DNA of 64,000 nucleotides from an uncultured Acetobacteraceae bacterium (GTDB lineage: Bacteria; Pseudomonadota; Alphaproteobacteria; Acetobacterales; Acetobacteraceae): positions 1 through 64,000 of the forward strand of contig CALMVI010000156.1 of the NCBI GenBank assembly GCA_937873095.1, written 5' to 3'. Below the pieces are notes generated by a model. It made no database searches. It had not been told where the DNA came from and saw nothing but the letters and a program-made list of their open reading frames with translations. Positions 60,038 to 64,000 of this stretch are shown one piece after another; within the stretch, counting starts at the first letter, position 1, and every line of letters begins with the position of its first letter. A program made the translations under genes and the position numbers.

Positions 60038-60063
60038 GGTGGGGTGCGCTTTGGCACCCCACC
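60038..60063. repeat. Perfect inverted repeat GGTGGGGTGC-gctttg-GCACCCCACC
   Basis: Read directly; 10 bp arms, 6 nt loop. Confidence 0.9.
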
Positions 60064-60179
60064 TGTTCTCCTGGCACAAACCTGCCGAAACCCGTTATTC
60101 CCGCGCAAGGCAAGCGCCCGGTCTTGTCACGCCAGCAATGGAAACGACTATGAACAAGCATAAGAACCGTGCTTGCCAG

Positions 60180-60623
60180 CTATTCATACAGGTGGGGCCC
60201 GGCTGTCAAAACGTAGCGCGGACGCGCAGTGCAGAGCCAATATAGTGTAAAGATTTGGCAAAACGCAGATATCAGCCCCATGATCAAAGGAAGATTGCCT
60301 GAGGTCGGGTGAGAAAAGGCGACGTAGAGGCAAAAAATCGTTCCCATTATGGACGCAACAAGAACGGCTGCTATCGCGTACGATATTGCGCGTCGAAGGC
60401 GAGCGGGTACCCTGTTCCAACGGGTTGCACGTTCGAGGTAAAGCATCCCAAATGACATCAAAGCGCCGATCGTCGCCCCATAACTTCCGCCACCGAAAGG
60501 ATCGCTGCCAGCAAGTGCTCGCCCGGCGGCCTGCACGCCTATGCCGACAAAGGTTATGCCCACGCAGCCGAGCGCTAGAGAAAGTCCATAACTCTTGCTT
60601 GGTTCTGGGGTCGCAACCGTCAT
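60180..60623 (-). CDS. Putative immunity protein, 4-TM, paralog B
   Basis: GSDPFGGGSYGATIGALMSFGMLYLERATRWNRVPARLRRAISY...FCLYVAFSHP...ARPR. Confidence 0.72.
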   Translation of the reverse strand: MTVATPEPSKSYGLSLALGCVGITFVGIGVQAAGRALAGSDPFGGGSYGATIGALMSFGMLYLERATRWNRVPARLRRAISYAIAAVLVASIMGTIFCLYVAFSHPTSGNLPLIMGLISAFCQIFTLYWLCTARPRYVLTAGPHLYE

Positions 60624-60670
60624 GTGTGTGTCGCCACACTATGTATCTGTAAACGAAGGCGACCCCGTAA

Positions 60671-61099
60671 TCATTCAGTGACAGGTACAGCCTGCGGCCG
60701 CGCCCGACCTAGCCAATAGAACGTTGCAGGCTGACACAGCGCAGCCAACAGGCCGAAAATTTGGGAAAGGTGAGGATAACTTCCATACGCAAACGCGAGA
60801 TACAGGCAAGCCACTGTGCACAATGCCGACGCGATCAACGTCGCAGTCATCATCCAACGCGCTGCTTTACGTGCCGACAATGAAATCTCATCCCATCGTG
60901 TCGCCCGTTCAATATAAAGCAAGATGAAAGCCAGTGCAGTACCGATGCCGCCGCCATAGTTGATCCCGCTGAAAGGATCGCCACCAACCAACGACTCAAC
61001 ACCCGACCACAAACCGATACCCACGAAAGCCACCCCGGCGCATCCAATCGCCAGCGTAAAAAAATACATCGAACCCGGCATTTCGAGCGGTGCTGTCAT
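60671..61099 (-). CDS. Putative immunity protein, 4-TM, paralog C
   Basis: GGDPFSGINYGGGIGTALAFILLYIERATRWDEISLSARKAARWMMTATLIASALCTVACLYLAFAYG; ATGA overlap with the upstream toxin gene. Confidence 0.75.
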   Translation of the reverse strand: MTAPLEMPGSMYFFTLAIGCAGVAFVGIGLWSGVESLVGGDPFSGINYGGGIGTALAFILLYIERATRWDEISLSARKAARWMMTATLIASALCTVACLYLAFAYGSYPHLSQIFGLLAALCQPATFYWLGRARPQAVPVTE

Positions 61100-62046
61100 G
61101 TGTGCACCGCTGTGCAATGGATTTGCAGTCGACTCAAGAAGCGATGCAACACCGACTCGTCACTGCCCAACTCCTCCTTAAACAGCAATCCGAGTGATCC
61201 AACGCCTGCACCTCGGGGCGTCAACTCGTGCAGAACCATGCCTCTGATCTGCTCAGACCTAATTTGCGACCGAAGGTGGGCCCGCGCTGCGATGGCCTTA
61301 TACTGGTCAGCCCGCGACGCATTGGATGCCCGCGCTGCGAAAGTGTCTGCCGTTTTCGCAGTGGCCTGAGCGATAGCCCGCAACTCACGTATTTCCCGGA
61401 GTTCTCTGATGGCCTTGACCCCACCCCACCCCAGATCCGGGAGGGTGGCGACCGTCGCGATTATTCGAACAACCTCCGTGTTTTTTCGGACACGCTCGGC
61501 TGCTTCGTCGTCACCAGCAAGTTCAAACCCGTACACGGTTCCATCAGCACTGAGCAGGATTAGCCCGCCGAGCAGGGCGATACCGCCAAGCACTCCCACC
61601 CCACTCGCAAACAACGCGAGCGACATCCCCACGCACACCACATCAAAAACCACCCCGGCCCCGTCGTCCGCATGCCTGGAAAAGATTTTCGTCAGCGCGC
61701 CCGCCATCGCCTGGCCCGCTGCTGCCTGCGCTTGGGCCGAGGCCAGCTCGGCGTTTCCCTCGGCCGCCATGGCGTTGAGGATGGCGGCTCTCACGCGGTC
61801 CCAGACGGCGACCGGGCGCTTGGGTGGGGGTGGGGGGGCGTCTGGCCAGTGGAACACCAGCGCGTCGCCGAAGCCGAGCCCGTCCCGCCGCGGCGCCCTT
61901 AGCGGGTAGAGGTTGTCGGCGGAAGCCCAGGCCACGCCCACGCCGGGGTCGCACACGGTATCGACGAGGCGGCACAGGTTCATGCGCGCGTCGTTCATGC
62001 CGTCGTAGGGACCCCATTCCGGCGTCAGTGTCACAGCCAACGTCAC
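61096..62046 (-). CDS. Putative membrane-active toxin/effector
   Basis: 316 aa, no signal peptide, central hydrophobic hairpin GVVFDVVCVGMSLALFASGVGVLGGIALLGGLILLSADG, charged C-terminal domain; coupled to paralogous small membrane proteins. Confidence 0.65.
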   Translation of the reverse strand: MTLAVTLTPEWGPYDGMNDARMNLCRLVDTVCDPGVGVAWASADNLYPLRAPRRDGLGFGDALVFHWPDAPPPPPKRPVAVWDRVRAAILNAMAAEGNAELASAQAQAAAGQAMAGALTKIFSRHADDGAGVVFDVVCVGMSLALFASGVGVLGGIALLGGLILLSADGTVYGFELAGDDEAAERVRKNTEVVRIIATVATLPDLGWGGVKAIRELREIRELRAIAQATAKTADTFAARASNASRADQYKAIAARAHLRSQIRSEQIRGMVLHELTPRGAGVGSLGLLFKEELGSDESVLHRFLSRLQIHCTAVHT

Positions 62047-62092
62047 CGCTCCCCCGCGTCGTTGCGCGTATAGACCCGACCGATGAATCGAT

Positions 62093-62164
62093 CGTCAAGC
62101 AACGCGCCGCGCCGGGCGTCAAGCACCGTGCCGCGTTGGGCGTCAGGCAACGCGCCGCGTTGGG
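62093..62164. repeat. Three-unit 24 bp tandem repeat
   Basis: CGTCAAGCAACGCGCCGCGCCGGG / CGTCAAGCACCGTGCCGCGTTGGG / CGTCAGGCAACGCGCCGCGTTGGG. Confidence 0.95.
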
Positions 62165-62226
62165 GCAACGCCGCGCGCCGGCGAACCCGGCGTGACCCGC
62201 GCGCGGCCCCGCGCTAGCCTGCCGCC

Positions 62227-63978
62227 ATGCGCATCCTCCTCCCCCTGCTCCTCGCCCCCACCCTGGCGCTCGCCGCCGACCCCGCGCCCGTGGCGGCGCG
62301 CGGCGGCATGGTGGTCAGCGCGCAGCATCTGGCCTCCGAGGTGGGGGCCGACGTGCTGCGGCGGGGCGGCAACGCGGTGGATGCCGCGGTCGCCGTCGGC
62401 TACGCGCTGGCTGTCACCTACCCCGAGGCCGGCAACCTCGGCGGCGGCGGGTTCATGACGCTGCGCCTGGCCAACGGGCGCACCAGCTTTCTCGATTTCC
62501 GCGAAAAGGCGCCGCTCGCCGCCACCGCCGCCATGTTCCAGGACAGCCAGGGCAACGTCGTCCGCGGCATGTCGACCGAAAGCTGGTCCTCGGTCGCGAC
62601 CCCTGGCTCGCCCGCCGGCCTGGAATACGCGCGCGTGCATTACGGCACGTGGGAGCGCGCGGCCCTGATGGCGCCCGCCATCGCGCTGGCCCGCGACGGC
62701 TTCACGCTCACCCAGGGGGATGCCGGCATCTTCCAGGTGGCCACACCGCAGCTCCGCCCGGATCCTGCCGCGTCCGCCATCTTCCTGCGCCATGGCGACC
62801 CGCTGCAGCCGGGCGACAGGCTGGTGCAGACCGACCTCGCCCACACGCTGGGCGAGATCGCCGACCGCGGCCCCGAACTCGCCTTCTATCGCGGCCGCGC
62901 CGCCCACGAGATCGCGCAGGCCGCCCAGGCCGGCGGCGCCAAGCTGAGCGAGCGCGACTTCGCCGAGTACAAGGTGCGCGAGATGCCGCCCGTGGAGTGC
63001 GACTACCGCGGCTACCACGTGGTCTCCTCGCCCCCGCCCAGCTCCGGCGGCGTCGTGCTGTGCGAGATCCTGCAGATCCTGCAGGGCTACGACCTGCACG
63101 CCATGGGCTTCCACAGCGCGGCCGAGGTGCACGTGCTGGCCGAAGCCATGCGCCACGCCTTCATCGACCGCAACAACCGGCTGGGCGACCCCGATTTCGT
63201 CCGCAACCCGGTGGCCGAGCTGATCAGCGCAGCCCATGCCGAAGCCGTCCGCCATGCCATCGACCCGGAACGCGCCACCCCCACCGGGCAGCTGCCGGTG
63301 CCCAAGCCCGAGGGCACGCAGACCACGCAGTATTCCGTGGTGGACGCGGCCGGCAACGCGGTTTCCGTCACCTACACGCTGAACAACTGGTTCGGCGCCG
63401 GCAAGGTGGCCGGCCATACCGGCATCGTCATGAACGACGAGATGGACGATTTCACCTCCAAGCCGGGCACGCCCAACATGTTCGGTCTGGTGCAGGGGAC
63501 GGCCAACGCGATCGCGCCGGGCAAGACGCCGCTGAGCTCGATGACGCCCACCATCGTCACCCGCGACGGTCACCTGGTGATGGTGATCGGCTCGCCGGGC
63601 GGCAGCCGCATCATCACCATCACGCTCGAGGCCATCGTCAACGTCATCGACCACAACATGACGATCCAGGAGGCGGTGGACGCCCCGCGCATCCACGAAC
63701 AGGGCAACCCCGACCTCGTTCTGCTGGAACGCGGCGCGCTGTCGCCCGACACCCGTGCGCTGCTGACGCAGCACGGCTACCGCTTCAAGGACGCGGAGTA
63801 CTGGGGCTGCGCCGAGGGCATCCTGGTTGGCGCCCCGGCACTCGGCGGCGCCGAGCTGGGCGGCGGCGACTTCCTGCCGTTGAACGCGCGCCCCGAAGCC
63901 GGCGCGCACCTGTTCGGCGCGCATGACGTGCGCGGCGGTGCGGGGGCCGCGGTTGCATCCGACACGGAGGCACGCTAG
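62227..63978 (+). CDS. ggt: Gamma-glutamyltransferase
   Basis: Signal peptide MRILLPLLLAPTLALA; RGGNAVDAAVAVGYALAVTYPEAGNLGGGGFM; TTQYSVVDAAGNAVSVTYTLN; MTPTIVTRDGHLVMVIGSPGGSRI. Confidence 0.95.
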   Translation: MRILLPLLLAPTLALAADPAPVAARGGMVVSAQHLASEVGADVLRRGGNAVDAAVAVGYALAVTYPEAGNLGGGGFMTLRLANGRTSFLDFREKAPLAATAAMFQDSQGNVVRGMSTESWSSVATPGSPAGLEYARVHYGTWERAALMAPAIALARDGFTLTQGDAGIFQVATPQLRPDPAASAIFLRHGDPLQPGDRLVQTDLAHTLGEIADRGPELAFYRGRAAHEIAQAAQAGGAKLSERDFAEYKVREMPPVECDYRGYHVVSSPPPSSGGVVLCEILQILQGYDLHAMGFHSAAEVHVLAEAMRHAFIDRNNRLGDPDFVRNPVAELISAAHAEAVRHAIDPERATPTGQLPVPKPEGTQTTQYSVVDAAGNAVSVTYTLNNWFGAGKVAGHTGIVMNDEMDDFTSKPGTPNMFGLVQGTANAIAPGKTPLSSMTPTIVTRDGHLVMVIGSPGGSRIITITLEAIVNVIDHNMTIQEAVDAPRIHEQGNPDLVLLERGALSPDTRALLTQHGYRFKDAEYWGCAEGILVGAPALGGAELGGGDFLPLNARPEAGAHLFGAHDVRGGAGAAVASDTEAR

Positions 63979-64000
63979 CATCGAAACGATCGGCCGGCCG

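Overview
GC-rich, gene-dense bacterial chromosomal window, probably Alphaproteobacteria (Acetobacteraceae-like is a guess from gene content). It holds about 50 supportable CDS and one tRNA-Asn. Recognisable blocks: etfAB; MoxR/DUF58/DUF4159 membrane cluster; folB/SDR; glpD-glpK; a zinc regulon (TonB receptor, znuB, znuC, zur, S9 peptidase, znuA) with two Zur-box-like palindromes; orphan phnM-DUF1045; a UbiH/COQ6-family hydroxylase; a propeller-sensor GGDEF protein; a Calvin-cycle locus in which cbbR, cbbL and cbbS are decayed but cbbX, FBPase, PRK and PGPase are intact; glgC-glgP; polysaccharide export genes; a Type IIG-like restriction-methylation protein; and gamma-glutamyltransferase. Main second-look items: (1) a putative membrane-active toxin gene followed by three paralogous 4-TM putative immunity genes, with a vestigial copy of the toxin 3' tail between two of them; (2) a small secreted protein with three IFHHWPH repeats directly upstream of the diguanylate cyclase sensor; (3) the eroding RuBisCO locus; (4) a cell-wall-hydrolase-like gene overlapping a gene for a periplasmic Cys-containing partner, a possible effector/immunity pair. 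All calls are from reading the sequence and the ORF track; no database search was possible.
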